Source: Prochlorococcus sp. AG-402-I20
Lineage (GTDB): Bacteria; Cyanobacteriota; Cyanobacteriia; PCC-6307; Cyanobiaceae
Assembly (NCBI GenBank): GCA_003216975.1
Contig: QCHY01000002.1
Location: 1-64,000 of the forward strand
Reading direction: 5' to 3'
Length of the DNA stretch: 64,000 nucleotides
Part shown: in pieces, positions 27,875 through 36,499 of the stretch
Layout: the number at the start of each line of letters is the position of its first letter
How positions within the stretch are numbered: the first letter of the stretch is position 1
The notes under the pieces: model-generated
The model's input: only the letters and a program-made list of their open reading frames with translations
Databases searched by the model: none
What the model was told of the DNA's origin: nothing
Position numbers and translations under genes: made by a program

Positions 27875-28135
27875 TTATTCGTTATTTTCGTCCACTGAGG
27901 ATTTTCTATTTTCTGGGCTTAGAGACTCATACTTGTTATTAGTTGCTTCATCCCAACCCCAGCTTCTTTTGATTTCGTTTAGTGAGCGGCCATTTTTTCT
28001 TTGTTGAGGACTTAAGGGAATCCAACTCCAATCAATTAAAAGTGTAGCGGCAACACCAAAAAGAACATGTCCTACAAGTACGCCTACAACATCAACTGTA
28101 GTGAGTGATTCTTGTCCAATCGAGGGGTCGTACAA
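27875..28135 (-). CDS. 86-residue protein with one membrane segment
   Basis: TTG at 28135 opens LYDPSIGQESLTTVDVVGVL, a hydrophobic span VGVLVGHVLFGVAATLLIDW, then a soluble charged tail with SWGWDEATNNKYESLSPENR. One transmembrane helix with a 45-residue hydrophilic tail. It lies divergently upstream of the hli array. Family not recognised. Confidence 0.55.
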   Translation of the reverse strand: MYDPSIGQESLTTVDVVGVLVGHVLFGVAATLLIDWSWIPLSPQQRKNGRSLNEIKRSWGWDEATNNKYESLSPENRKSSVDENNE

Positions 28136-28330
28136 ATCTTTTCTTCATTTAATTTTTCTGATTATAGGAATTTAACAAGTATTTTAAAGAAAAGTTCTGT
28201 ATTCTAATTTCGTTTTTTATATAGATTTTTCTAATATATTTGATCATTTTTACTAGTATGTTCGGTTGCCCACCATCAACCACAAGTACAGACCTGTTAC
28301 ATTCCTTTACATACATTAACCCATGTTCAG

Positions 28331-28438
28331 ATGACTCCTGAAGCAGAAAAGTTTAACGGTTGGGCAGCAATGCTTGGCTTCGTTGCAGCCTTTGGTGCAT
28401 ATGCAACAACAGGACAAATTATCCCTGGCATCTTCTAA
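28331..28438 (+). CDS. hli: High-light-inducible protein 1 of 3
   Basis: A 35-residue single-helix Lhc-like protein: MTPEAEKFNGWAAMLGFVAA then FGAYATTGQIIPGIF. The chlorophyll-binding helix motif E-x-x-N-G-x-x-A is intact (EKFNGWAAMLGF). Hlips bind pigment in thylakoids and protect photosystems during high light and nutrient stress. The frame is open further upstream to 28244 but without a standard start codon, so ATG 28331 is chosen. Confidence 0.88.
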   Translation: MTPEAEKFNGWAAMLGFVAAFGAYATTGQIIPGIF

Positions 28439-28448
28439 CGTTTTAATT

Positions 28449-28568
28449 ATGCAACCTTCTAATAAGACCATTCTAGAAAGAAGCATCGGCAGGCCAGCAA
28501 TGATGGCTTTCGTACTTCTCACAGGTATCTACCTAACAACTGGCCAACTAATCCCCGGAGTTGTGTAA
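28449..28568 (+). CDS. hli: High-light-inducible protein 2 of 3, variant motif
   Basis: A 39-residue Hlip: MQPSNKTILERSIGRPAMMA then FVLLTGIYLTTGQLIPGVV. The helix and the TTGQLIPG C-terminal motif are present, but the conserved Asn of the ExxNG motif is Ile (ERSIGRPAMMAF). It therefore lacks one pigment ligand and may work only as a partner in a heterodimer. ATG 28449 is 10 bp after hli1; its TAA overlaps the next ATG (TAATG). Confidence 0.85.
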   Translation: MQPSNKTILERSIGRPAMMAFVLLTGIYLTTGQLIPGVV

Positions 28569-28714
28569 TGTCTACTCAAAACAACAACACTAGAAAAATT
28601 GATCCTGAGAAGGTAACTGCAGAAAGGCTCAACGGCTACGCAGCATTATTTGGATGTATCGCTTTAGTTGGTGCATATGCAACAACAGGTCAAATTATCC
28701 CTGGTTTTGTTTAA
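28568..28714 (+). CDS. hli: High-light-inducible protein 3 of 3
   Basis: A 48-residue Hlip: a polar N-terminal extension (MSTQNNNTRKIDPEKVTA), then the intact helix ERLNGYAALFGCIALVGAYA and TTGQIIPGFV. The start codon overlaps the stop of hli2 by one base, so translation is coupled. The array ends in a strong terminator at 28851-28878. Confidence 0.88.
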   Translation: MSTQNNNTRKIDPEKVTAERLNGYAALFGCIALVGAYATTGQIIPGFV

Positions 28715-28850
28715 TCCAAAAAATTACTTAAAAAATTGCTGAGCAGCTGAATTGACACTTTGAACAATTCAGTTAATTACAGAAGTTAGTAAGTTATTTC
28801 TTTGGTTGGATTGCCTTAAGGAATACCTCAACTTGTAAAAAAAAAAACAA

Positions 28851-28878
28851 AAAAGCTCTCGCCTTCGAGAGCTTTTTT
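28851..28878 (+). terminator. Rho-independent terminator after the hli array
   Basis: AAAAGCTCTCG (28851-28861), loop CCTT, CGAGAGCTTTT (28866-28876) and further T residues. It lies 137 bp after hli3. The A-tract on the left makes it usable in both directions, so it could also serve the convergent gene at 28923. Confidence 0.88.
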
Positions 28879-28922
28879 GTTTCATAACGAATATCTAAAT
28901 ATCTAAATCAATGTAGTCAAAT

Positions 28923-29117
28923 TCAAAGGAATATTCCTCTTGATTGAACAAAGTTGTGAAAAGCTGGATTATGAAGATATTCAATATACAAAGCGATTAA
29001 AAATGCACCACTCAAGCAACCACTAGCAATTATTGATCCAAAAATAAAAACTTGTTTTTTGTTTACTTTTGGCTTCGTATCTATAAATACAAATCTCTTT
29101 GATCCTGAGATAGTCAT
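28923..29117 (-). CDS. 64-residue single-span membrane protein
   Basis: MTISGSKRFVFIDTKPKVNK, then a hydrophobic helix (about residues 23-46, VFIFGSIIASGCLSGAFLIA) and a short tail ending VQSRGIFL. N-terminal part basic. Unknown function; convergent with the hli array. Confidence 0.5.
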   Translation of the reverse strand: MTISGSKRFVFIDTKPKVNKKQVFIFGSIIASGCLSGAFLIALYIEYLHNPAFHNFVQSRGIFL

Positions 29118-29186
29118 GCAGGTTTTTTCGACTACCTAATACGTAGCTATAATCATGTCTTTAATATGTCTTGCTTAAGACTTTCT

Positions 29187-29558
29187 TTATGAAACCCTGT
29201 CTTCCGTGTAAATGGCTTGACAAGAAAATTCTTGAATTTCTCCATTAGGCAAAAGTTGAGCAAATCTAGGATCATCCATTCTTAATCCAATTTTCTCATC
29301 CTGATAACTCCACAACCATTTCTTGTCCGTGAACGAAATGTCGCCGACCTTAAAAGATACTGGGAGCATGAGATTGAGATCACGCCAATTAAGAACTATA
29401 AATGCTCCTTTATCAATATTTTCAAGATCATTAGTTATTGCGAAATCTCCATTTAAATTGTTCCTGATTACCGCAGTTAATCTATCTCCATCACAATTGA
29501 AACTTGAAGAAGGATTAAGAGTAAGAAGTAAACTAAGAAAAAATGAAATAAAAATCAT
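29187..29558 (-). CDS. 123-residue exported protein, unknown
   Basis: Signal-peptide-like start MIFISFFLSLLLTLNPSSSF, then FNCDGDRLTAVIRNNLNGDF and a beta-rich body with LMLPVSFKVGDISFTDKKW, ending near CQAIYTEDRVS. Two cysteines could form a disulfide in the periplasm. Similar small exported proteins recur in Prochlorococcus; function unknown. Confidence 0.65.
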   Translation of the reverse strand: MIFISFFLSLLLTLNPSSSFNCDGDRLTAVIRNNLNGDFAITNDLENIDKGAFIVLNWRDLNLMLPVSFKVGDISFTDKKWLWSYQDEKIGLRMDDPRFAQLLPNGEIQEFSCQAIYTEDRVS

Positions 29559-29695
29559 TTATTTTGGTAATGATAGAAATTTTTCTATGAAAATAATATT
29601 ATTTTTATTTGTGATTATAATTCATTTTTCTTTAATAAAAGGAACTTATTCGATACTTGATGAGAGTGAAAATTTGGTAAAATAAATTCATTCAA

Positions 29696-30139
29696 TTGGT
29701 TCTTCAAATCATAAACTCAAAAGATATTAATTCCAATTCTACGAAAATCAGTTGTACATATCTTGGCGACTTGCACACTGAAGCAAAACATGCTCTTTCT
29801 GGGAGCATTATCCATACTGATGCACCCAAAGATCATGATGGTGAAGGAAAAGATTTTGCTCCAACTGATTTGTTAGCCTCCTCTTTGGGAACTTGTGTAA
29901 TAACAATTATGGGTATTGAGGCAAAACGTAGAGGGTGGAAACTTGGTAAGATTCAGATTGATGTTTATAAGATAATGACAACAGAGGGGCCTAGAAAAAT
30001 AAAGACTCTTGTTTTAGACATTTATATGCCATCTGAAATAGATTCTCAAAAGTTGAAAATTCTTCAGAGAACAGCTGAGGATTGTCCTGTAAAGCTTAAT
30101 CTAGAGACTTCTGTGGATATTAAGTTGAATTGGCACTAA
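29696..30139 (+). CDS. OsmC family peroxiredoxin-like protein
   Basis: A 147-residue OsmC/Ohr-fold protein. Signatures are FAPTDLLASSLGTCVITIMG (first catalytic cysteine) and LQRTAEDCPVKLNLE (second cysteine), with the GPRKIKTLVLDIYMP strand. Family members reduce organic hydroperoxides. It starts at TTG 29696, as no ATG lies in frame near the expected N-terminus. Stand-alone gene. Confidence 0.88.
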   Translation: MVLQIINSKDINSNSTKISCTYLGDLHTEAKHALSGSIIHTDAPKDHDGEGKDFAPTDLLASSLGTCVITIMGIEAKRRGWKLGKIQIDVYKIMTTEGPRKIKTLVLDIYMPSEIDSQKLKILQRTAEDCPVKLNLETSVDIKLNWH

Positions 30140-30204
30140 AAAAATTAAAAAAAATTTAGCTTTTTGATTATTTTTTAATTGTCTGATTATTAAAAGTTCT
30201 TTAA

Positions 30205-30564
30205 TTAATTACCTTTTACATTGTTTGTACCTAGAACTAAACCTCCAATTAGAGCTGCATTCATTAGAACTGCTTTTATTTGGAACGGAGAAAAATGAAA
30301 TATAAAAGTTGTTGGGACAATAAATACTAATAGAAGATATGCACCTGATTTTTGCTTGTATCCTGAGACAAAAAGTATTGAGCCAAAAATTAAGCAAATG
30401 ATGGCTAAAATTAACAAAATTGGAGCTAATGTAGGAGGTATGGTTTTATTTGAGATAATATCAATAGTTCGTTCAAAATTTATTATTTTGCCAGGAATTG
30501 CATAAATAAATATAGCTGAAATTAAAGTTCTTCCGATAAAATTTTTTGTTTGTTCAAAATTCAT
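30205..30564 (-). CDS. DoxX-like membrane protein
   Basis: A 119-residue protein with four predicted membrane helices, beginning MNFEQTKNFIGRTLISAIFI and containing ILLILAIICLIFGSILFVSG and a C-terminal LIGGLVLGTN. The arrangement FIGRTLISAIFIYAIPGKI matches the DoxX family. Its role in this organism is unknown. Confidence 0.7.
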   Translation of the reverse strand: MNFEQTKNFIGRTLISAIFIYAIPGKIINFERTIDIISNKTIPPTLAPILLILAIICLIFGSILFVSGYKQKSGAYLLLVFIVPTTFIFHFSPFQIKAVLMNAALIGGLVLGTNNVKGN

Positions 30565-30774
30565 TTACTCAATTTGATAGATGAAAAATAATTTCTCTTG
30601 GAAAAATTAGATGGCTGAGAAATTCTCATTATCGTAATTATGTAATATATATTTGTTTTTTGTGGATATCTCTCGATTTTTTGATTTTGTTTTTAAACAA
30701 TTTAATTTTTTTGTTTGAGAAATCAAAGGACAAATTTTTTGCTATGTTATTTTTAGATTATTTGAATTTTAGTA

Positions 30775-30906
30775 ATGACAAGGGATTGGGACTCAGGTCC
30801 ATCATTTTATAAGAAGGGTTCGTTTCATAATAAAATTGGTATGATATTACTTTGGATCTTTATATGCTTGGCCTTAATTCAAATTTTTATATTGATTCTT
30901 GGCTGA
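30775..30906 (+). CDS. 43-residue single-span membrane protein
   Basis: MTRDWDSGPSFYKKGSFHNK then a hydrophobic helix IGMILLWIFICLALIQIFIL and ILG. Polar N-terminal half, one C-terminal membrane anchor. Too short to place in a family but the composition is typical of a real tail-anchored peptide. Confidence 0.45.
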   Translation: MTRDWDSGPSFYKKGSFHNKIGMILLWIFICLALIQIFILILG

Positions 30907-31009
30907 ATTTATTTTATATTCCTTTAATATTAAAAATGATGAAGTTGTATAATATTTAATTATAAATAGACTGAATTTGATTTCAATTCATCTAAGTTTT
31001 GATTTAATT

Positions 31010-31258
31010 ATGATTCTTCTCAAAATTACTAATGCATCAGATGTGGTTGCCTCTAAAGCAGGCAAATTATTTGAGAAAATGACCCCAGAAATGATTGATC
31101 AGAAGTTAGTAGAAAGTCAGGTTATTCAGCAGATGATTGATCAACTTCAACTAGAGGGTCTGAAAGGGCAGATCTCTAGCGTTAAAGGGCTAGATGTTAG
31201 TGATGATACTTTAATAACTAATAATAGTTTTAAAATTAGAACTACAAAGACTTTTTGA
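31010..31258 (+). CDS. 82-residue conserved Prochlorococcus-type protein
   Basis: MILLKITNASDVVASKAGKL, FEKMTPEMIDQKLVESQVIQ and a tail with GLKGQISSVKGLDVSDDTLI. Amphipathic helical soluble protein. I prefer ATG 31010 to an upstream frame-open start because the conserved-looking sequence begins there. I recognise the general style from picocyanobacterial genomes but cannot assign a function. Confidence 0.6.
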   Translation: MILLKITNASDVVASKAGKLFEKMTPEMIDQKLVESQVIQQMIDQLQLEGLKGQISSVKGLDVSDDTLITNNSFKIRTTKTF

Positions 31259-31323
31259 AAAAATTATCAAAAGAATTTTTTCAGTAATTCAAGAAGAAAA
31301 AATAGACAAGAAGCTAGTTTTTG

Positions 31324-31340
31324 TAGTCGCTCTAGTATAA
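31324..31340 (+). promoter_or_regulatory. TAGTCGCT-N4-TATAA promoter-like motif, copy 2
   Basis: Same octamer and spacing as at 14494-14510. It lies 159 bp before the GAF-protein start on the same strand and is a plausible -10 region for it. Confidence 0.35.
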
Positions 31341-31498
31341 ATTAACTTTTGAAGTTATTTTTCAAGAATTTTCTCTATCTGAATGTTGGTGATATTTATC
31401 ACATATCTTATAAAAACTTAATTGTTTATTATTAAGAAGAGATGAGTTCTTATCGCTCTATATTATCTATTCTTAAACCATATAAATAAGGAATTATT

Positions 31499-32260
31499 TT
31501 GGGTTTTGGTGCCCCTAAAATAAGCAATGAAGAAGAGCGATTAAGAGCTCTTGCAGAGTACAGGATTTTGGGTACTCAACCTGAGCAATGCTATGACGAC
31601 ATAACCAAAATCGCCTCTTTGACTTGTGGAACTTCTATTTCTTTGATGAGTTTGGTTGATACAGATAAGCAATGGTTTAAATCAATGTGTGGGTTTGAGA
31701 CGAAAGAAACTTCAAGGGACGTTTCGTTTTGTGCTCACGCAATTGCTAGTTCAGAACCATTGATTATTGAGGATGCTTTATTAGATGATCGATTTAAATC
31801 AAATCCTTTGGTGGTTGAAGAACCCAAAATTCGTTTGTATGCTGGTTTCCCATTGCAAACACCAAATGATCAGAGGATAGGAACTTTATGCGTTATTGAT
31901 AGAAAGCCCGGTAATTTGTCTGATCAACAGCATCAAATTATGGAAGCATTGTCTAGACAAGTTGTAACCTTATTGGAACTTCGTAAAAGATCTATTCGTC
32001 TTCTTGATGCTCTCACCCATATGCATAAGACAGAGGGTATTTTGACAACGTGCTCATATTGCAAAGAGGTCAGGGATTCAGATGGTGAGTGGCAGCATCT
32101 AGAAAAATACCTTTCAAAAATTACAGATATTCGTTTTAGTCATGGGATTTGCGATTTATGCATGGAGAAGCACTTTCCTGATGTGTTAGAAGTTTGGAGC
32201 GATGAAAAACTTAATTTAAATGGTAAAAAGAATAAGCCAGAATGCAAAAAAAGTAGTTAG
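31499..32260 (+). CDS. GAF-domain protein with C-terminal CxxC pairs
   Basis: A 253-residue protein. Residues about 15-165 form a GAF domain (LAEYRILGTQPEQCYDDITK, SLVDTDKQWFKSMCGFET, VSFCAHAIASSEPLIIEDAL, AGFPLQTPNDQRIGTLCVID). The C-terminus has CSYCKEVRDSDGEW and HGICDLCMEKHF, a four-Cys module found behind sensor domains that may bind zinc or sense redox. There is no kinase or cyclase output domain, so it is probably a signalling partner. It starts at TTG 31499. Confidence 0.82.
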   Translation: MGFGAPKISNEEERLRALAEYRILGTQPEQCYDDITKIASLTCGTSISLMSLVDTDKQWFKSMCGFETKETSRDVSFCAHAIASSEPLIIEDALLDDRFKSNPLVVEEPKIRLYAGFPLQTPNDQRIGTLCVIDRKPGNLSDQQHQIMEALSRQVVTLLELRKRSIRLLDALTHMHKTEGILTTCSYCKEVRDSDGEWQHLEKYLSKITDIRFSHGICDLCMEKHFPDVLEVWSDEKLNLNGKKNKPECKKSS

Positions 32261-32354
32261 TTGCCTAAAACAATAATTATTTGAGTTAGTTCTTTTCTAA
32301 ACTTTTGATGAATATATAAATACTTTAAAATTTTATTTATAAAAAGTTTTAAAT

Positions 32355-33221
32355 ATGATTGGCTTTTTTGCGGCAATATCTGCAGTATTTTCTTGGACTT
32401 TCGCTTGTTCTATTTGGCGTAGAGAGTCTGAAAACTTGCTACCTAGGCAAATCAATATTTATAAAAATGTTGTTGCCTCAATCTTCTTTTTGCCAGTGGT
32501 CCTAACGATAAGTTGGTTTTCTGATGTATTTTCTATTTTTGTTTTGATGATAAGTGGAATAGTCGGTATTTCTCTAGGGGATACTTTATATATAAACTCT
32601 TTAAAAACAATAGGAACTAGAAAAACTCTTTCATTTGAAGCTTTAACGCCAATAATTGCAACTACTTTAGGTACTTTAAGTATCAATGAGATCTATCCTC
32701 AAAAAGTTTGGATAGGTTCTTTAATCGTTTCTTTTTCTTTATTAATGATTGTACGTCAAAAAACATTTAAAGAAGAAGAATCTAGAGGAAAAAATATTCT
32801 TGGTATCCTCTGCGCATTGGGTTCTGTCCTTTGTGCTGTTTTGGCAGCTTTATTGTCAAGATTAATTTTAATCAGCTCTACATTAACCCCATTACAAACA
32901 ACTGAAATCAGACTTTTATCAGCATCCTTATTTTTATTTTTTATTTTTAAACAAGATTTTTTATATCTTCTTAATAATAGATCAATAACTAAAAAAAATC
33001 ATTCAAATTTAGTTTTATCAACCTTACTTGGTACTAATTGTGGAATATTATTTCAACAGATAGTTTTTAAATTTTTACCCATTGGGATTGGTTGGACTTT
33101 GTTAAGCCTTTCCCCTGTCTTTGCACTTTTTATTTCCAAGAGAGAGGGAGAAGTAATAAATAAAGTAACAATTTTTTATTCTTTTTTATCTTTTATTGGA
33201 GTTGCTATTACTTTAACTTAG
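32355..33221 (+). CDS. EamA/DMT-family transporter
   Basis: A 288-residue membrane protein with ten hydrophobic segments in two EamA repeats. Recognisable pieces are SGIVGISLGDTLYINSLKTI and SFEALTPIIATTLGTLSI in the first repeat and KFLPIGIGWTLLSLSPVFAL in the second. Relatives export amino acids, metabolites or drugs; the substrate cannot be inferred. It is 94 bp downstream of the GAF gene and its end overlaps the convergent gene at 33218 by four bases. Confidence 0.8.
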   Translation: MIGFFAAISAVFSWTFACSIWRRESENLLPRQINIYKNVVASIFFLPVVLTISWFSDVFSIFVLMISGIVGISLGDTLYINSLKTIGTRKTLSFEALTPIIATTLGTLSINEIYPQKVWIGSLIVSFSLLMIVRQKTFKEEESRGKNILGILCALGSVLCAVLAALLSRLILISSTLTPLQTTEIRLLSASLFLFFIFKQDFLYLLNNRSITKKNHSNLVLSTLLGTNCGILFQQIVFKFLPIGIGWTLLSLSPVFALFISKREGEVINKVTIFYSFLSFIGVAITLT

Positions 33222-33463
33222 ACCTCAAAGTAATCATTTTCTTGCCAATATTCATCTGGATCATCTTCTACATCGGGTGGATCTTCAAGTTCTCCAGGTT
33301 TCTCTCCTAATAGTATAAGTAATCCTTCTAAATATCTCATCTCGGAAGGGTTGTCTGATTTATCAAGGTGTTCCTTAATTTTTTTTGCAACTTCCGGATC
33401 GCCATCCTCAACAGCTTTTGTTAATAAATAAAGAGGATCATTTTTGGGGTCTATTTTTTTCAT
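33218..33463 (-). CDS. 81-residue acidic protein, unknown
   Basis: Begins MKKIDPKNDPLYLLTKAVED and ends DPPDVEDDPDEYWQENDYF. Very acidic C-terminus, helical middle (EVAKKIKEHLDKSDNPSEMR). Possibly a small regulatory or chaperone-like protein. Converges with the EamA gene with a four-base overlap. Confidence 0.6.
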   Translation of the reverse strand: MKKIDPKNDPLYLLTKAVEDGDPEVAKKIKEHLDKSDNPSEMRYLEGLLILLGEKPGELEDPPDVEDDPDEYWQENDYFEV

Positions 33464-33510
33464 TTTAATTAGAAATTATTTAGGTAGGTTAGATTCAGGT
33501 TTGCATGTAT

Positions 33511-33933
33511 TCAAGATAAACTTCTATCAGTTGTACCTGGATAGAAAAGAGTATTTTGATCAATATTAATTTCTGAAAACTTGATAGGTTTCCAAAATAA
33601 ATCTCTTGTAATTAAAAAACGAATATCTTTCTCTTTTAAAAATTTCTCATTGACAAGTTCTTGAAGTGCTTTTATAGGAATTTCTCCCCATTTACTTGAA
33701 TTAGTTAACCAATTATCCATTTCCCAAGCAGGTTCAGAATTTATTATTTGGAATCCAAAGGCTTTTTCTCTGTCTTCAGATATCTCCGAAAGGTACCAAT
33801 CACCTACAACTCCATATAGGTGACAATAAATTAAATCATCAACCGATCCCTTATCTTCACCTGATATTGATTTCATCAACTTAGCAAGAGACTCTGGAAC
33901 GAGAACAAGTGGATTTTGATTTTGTTCGGACAA
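33511..33933 (-). CDS. 140-residue soluble protein, unknown
   Basis: MSEQNQNPLVLVPESLAKLM followed by a Trp-containing acidic middle (NSEPAWEMDNWLTNSSKWGE) and IRFLITRDLFWKPIKFSEIN. No signal peptide or membrane span. I do not recognise a family. Same strand as the neighbouring 81- and 104-residue genes but with separate upstream gaps. Confidence 0.6.
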   Translation of the reverse strand: MSEQNQNPLVLVPESLAKLMKSISGEDKGSVDDLIYCHLYGVVGDWYLSEISEDREKAFGFQIINSEPAWEMDNWLTNSSKWGEIPIKALQELVNEKFLKEKDIRFLITRDLFWKPIKFSEINIDQNTLFYPGTTDRSLS

Positions 33934-34049
33934 AATAAAATGGAATGTATAATCCTTTGAATCAAGGATTTAATATCTAATTATATTTTTTTAAAAGTAA
34001 ATTATGTTATTTTAGTTTCTTATGTAATAAATTTACTAATATTTCAAAT

Positions 34050-34364
34050 TCAATGATCAGATCCTGTCGCTTTAAGTGCTTGTAAAGCCATATTTATATG
34101 TGCCCCCATTGCTCCAAAGGCTATGAGAGATTTAGGATTTTTATTCTTAGTAAAAGTAGTCTCTTTCTTATTGATCATTAGTAGAATTTTTTGACTTGTT
34201 TCAGTCCAATTTTCAATTAAATCATTAAAATCCTGCTCTTCCTTGATTTCGTTTTGTTCAGAGGGCATATTATTTATATTTATTTCTTTTTTAGCTTTGA
34301 TCAAAAAGTCGTTTAATTTCTTGTGACTAATAGCATTTTGTGGAAATTGGTTGTTATTCAACAT
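34050..34364 (-). CDS. 104-residue helical protein, unknown
   Basis: MLNNNQFPQNAISHKKLNDF, a charged middle (NEIKEEQDFNDLIENWTETS) and a more hydrophobic C-terminal stretch LIAFGAMGAHINMALQALKA. Could be a small membrane-associated protein. No family assigned. It lies 92 bp downstream of murD on the same strand. Confidence 0.6.
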   Translation of the reverse strand: MLNNNQFPQNAISHKKLNDFLIKAKKEININNMPSEQNEIKEEQDFNDLIENWTETSQKILLMINKKETTFTKNKNPKSLIAFGAMGAHINMALQALKATGSDH

Positions 34365-34456
34365 ATATCTATAAGATCTATAGTTAAGCTATCATGTGCC
34401 AACTTCTTAATAAGGGTGGATCTCCGACCAAATGTAATCCATTTTCTAAAAGTTGA

Positions 34457-35866
34457 TCATTCGTTAACTCTATACTTGCTAACTAGTTTTTTGAAATGAT
34501 CTCCTCTTTCTTCATAGTTTTGGTACTGATCAAAACTTGCACAGGCTGGAGATAATAGTATGCTTTTTGAATTTGTTTTTTTTGCTATCTCGATAGAAGC
34601 TATTGTCGCTTCTTTTAGATTTTGTTTGACAATTATTTCTCCTTTATAAGATGACCTTAATAAGGCCTCCTTTAAGTTTTTTGCACTAAGTCCAAATAAA
34701 ACTATCCCATTAGTGGATTGCTTTATTTGTTTAATCCATGGTAGATAATCTCCTTTCTTTTGTATACCACCGGCTAATAAAATTATTGGATAGGGAATAG
34801 ATTTTAAACCAGTTAGTGAAGAGTCGAAATTAGTGGCCTTGCTGTCGTTATAAAAACTCAAATTGTTTTTATTCCCAAGATACTCCAATCTATGGGGAAT
34901 TGATTTGAATGAATTTATAGATGTCGATATAGATGAATAATTAAGACCTATTTCCCTTGCTGCGGCTGTTACGAGCAAAAGGTTTTGCAAATTATGCTTC
35001 CCAGGTATCTTAAGTATGGAACTGTGAAATAGTTTCTTTTGGTTTTCAAAAATATAACCTTTTTGATCGATCCAGAATTTTGGATGATGAGAATAGAAGG
35101 ATTGTTTATTTATTCCTACCCATATACCTTTAGGTAATTCTTTTCTTTTACTGGATAAATATTCATCATCAGAGTTATATATTCGAATGGATGATTTCTC
35201 TAGTAAACTTCGCTTGATTTCGAAATAAGTTTTTATATCATTATGTCTTTCTAAATGATCAGGCGTAAATGTTGTCCATATACCTATGTTCGGTGCTACT
35301 TTAGGTGAAGCTTCAATTTGGTAACTACTTAATTCGAGAACTAGCCAGTCTAATTCTTGATAATTATCGTTCATACTTTCTAGAGCAATTTCCGATAGTG
35401 CTTTCCCAATATTTCCTCCCATGTCAGTATTGAAATTATTTGATTTGAGAACATGATTAAGCATATTAGTCACGGTTGTTTTCCCATTAGTTCCTGTTAT
35501 ACCAATTGATGGGATATGCTTTAATCTTTCCCAAGCAAGTCCAACTTCTCCTTGAACATTTATATTTTTACTTCTTAAATTTTTTAAAGCTGTAAGCTCC
35601 CAATCTATTCCTGGGCTTACAATGATATTACCAATCCTGCCTATCCATGGCTTGAAATGATTAATATTTAGTGGTTCGCTAAGGAAAATAACTTTAATTC
35701 CTTCTGATTTGAACTTGTTAGATAGACTTCTTAGTTTTTTATTTGAATTATTCTCTAATACAATAACGTTCTTTCCCTCTGATTTAAGTAGTTTTGCGGC
35801 ACTTGTTCCTGAGCTACCTAGTCCAAGTACAAAATATATCTGATTTGATTGATTTTGTTTTGACAA
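34457..35866 (-). CDS. murD: UDP-N-acetylmuramoylalanine-D-glutamate ligase
   Basis: Adds D-glutamate to UDP-MurNAc-L-Ala in peptidoglycan synthesis. At 469 residues it has the N-terminal UDP-binding Rossmann part (YFVLGLGSSGTSAAKLL), the ATP loop GITGTNGKTT (GTNGKT at 125-130), the central WLVLELSSYQIE and TPDHLERH motifs, and the C-terminal ligase domain with YNDSKATNFDSSL and LLLAGG-type sequence. All expected motifs are present. It is a stand-alone gene here rather than part of an mra cluster, as usual in cyanobacteria. Confidence 0.96.
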   Translation of the reverse strand: MSKQNQSNQIYFVLGLGSSGTSAAKLLKSEGKNVIVLENNSNKKLRSLSNKFKSEGIKVIFLSEPLNINHFKPWIGRIGNIIVSPGIDWELTALKNLRSKNINVQGEVGLAWERLKHIPSIGITGTNGKTTVTNMLNHVLKSNNFNTDMGGNIGKALSEIALESMNDNYQELDWLVLELSSYQIEASPKVAPNIGIWTTFTPDHLERHNDIKTYFEIKRSLLEKSSIRIYNSDDEYLSSKRKELPKGIWVGINKQSFYSHHPKFWIDQKGYIFENQKKLFHSSILKIPGKHNLQNLLLVTAAAREIGLNYSSISTSINSFKSIPHRLEYLGNKNNLSFYNDSKATNFDSSLTGLKSIPYPIILLAGGIQKKGDYLPWIKQIKQSTNGIVLFGLSAKNLKEALLRSSYKGEIIVKQNLKEATIASIEIAKKTNSKSILLSPACASFDQYQNYEERGDHFKKLVSKYRVNE

Positions 35867-36155
35867 TTTGATTTAGATTTTAATGTAAATAGCTTTTCTC
35901 TTTGGTTTGTAGCTATGAGCTTAAGCTGAATTTGATTCCATAAAATTTTAACTACTCTCTAATATAAAATATTTTTATATTGGTATTGTTTTGATTTTTA
36001 AATAAAGATATTTCTCATTAGTACTTGAATACCTTCCCTTATAAGATAAGTACTTGGAATTTTTTGATTGATTTTAATAAGATTAAAAAAATGTTAATAC
36101 CTCTGGCTTTATTCTTTAAAAGTTGGTTTGATGCAAATGCATTTGCTTCTTTTTA

Positions 36156-36302
36156 ATGGCTGCAAAAATTGAGGGTATTGAAATTGTAAAAGAAAAAGAA
36201 ATTCAAGAGCCAATGAATGTTGAGTATTCTCTAAATGCTTTAGTTGATCAGAGTGAGAGTGAAATCAAATGGATTAAACTTCATCAAATGTTTGATAAGT
36301 AG
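36156..36302 (+). CDS. 48-residue acidic protein, unknown
   Basis: MAAKIEGIEIVKEKEIQEPM, NVEYSLNALVDQSESEIKW and IKLHQMFDK. A soluble, strongly charged short protein. The ATG is well separated from murD (289 bp of AT-rich, otherwise empty sequence). Composition is clearly non-random; function unknown. Confidence 0.5.
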   Translation: MAAKIEGIEIVKEKEIQEPMNVEYSLNALVDQSESEIKWIKLHQMFDK

Positions 36303-36359
36303 AAAGTTTCTCTATTAAATATAATAGGCATATGTCCCTAACCCATGAATCTTGGTGAA

Positions 36360-36431
36360 TGGGCGATACTGGAATCGAACCAGTGACTCCTACCGTGTCA
36401 AGGTAGTGCTCTACCTCTGAGCTAATCGCCC
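36360..36431 (-). tRNA. tRNA-Val (anticodon GAC)
   Basis: The reverse strand folds as a complete 72-nt cloverleaf: acceptor GGGCGAT/ATCGCCC, D-arm GCTC/GAGC, anticodon stem CTACC/GGTAG with loop TTGACAC (anticodon GAC), T-arm ACTGG/CCAGT with TTCGATT. The discriminator base is A and CCA is not encoded. Confidence 0.95.
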
Positions 36432-36499
36432 TTATAAATCAGTTTAAAATTGAAGTTTTCACTCCTTCAACGAAGTTAGCAGGCAATAGGACCTAATAA

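Noticed and set aside
29323-29685. 120-codon + strand frame opposite the exported protein gene
   Set aside because: Antisense to the better-supported gene at 29187-29558 which has a signal peptide and sensible composition.
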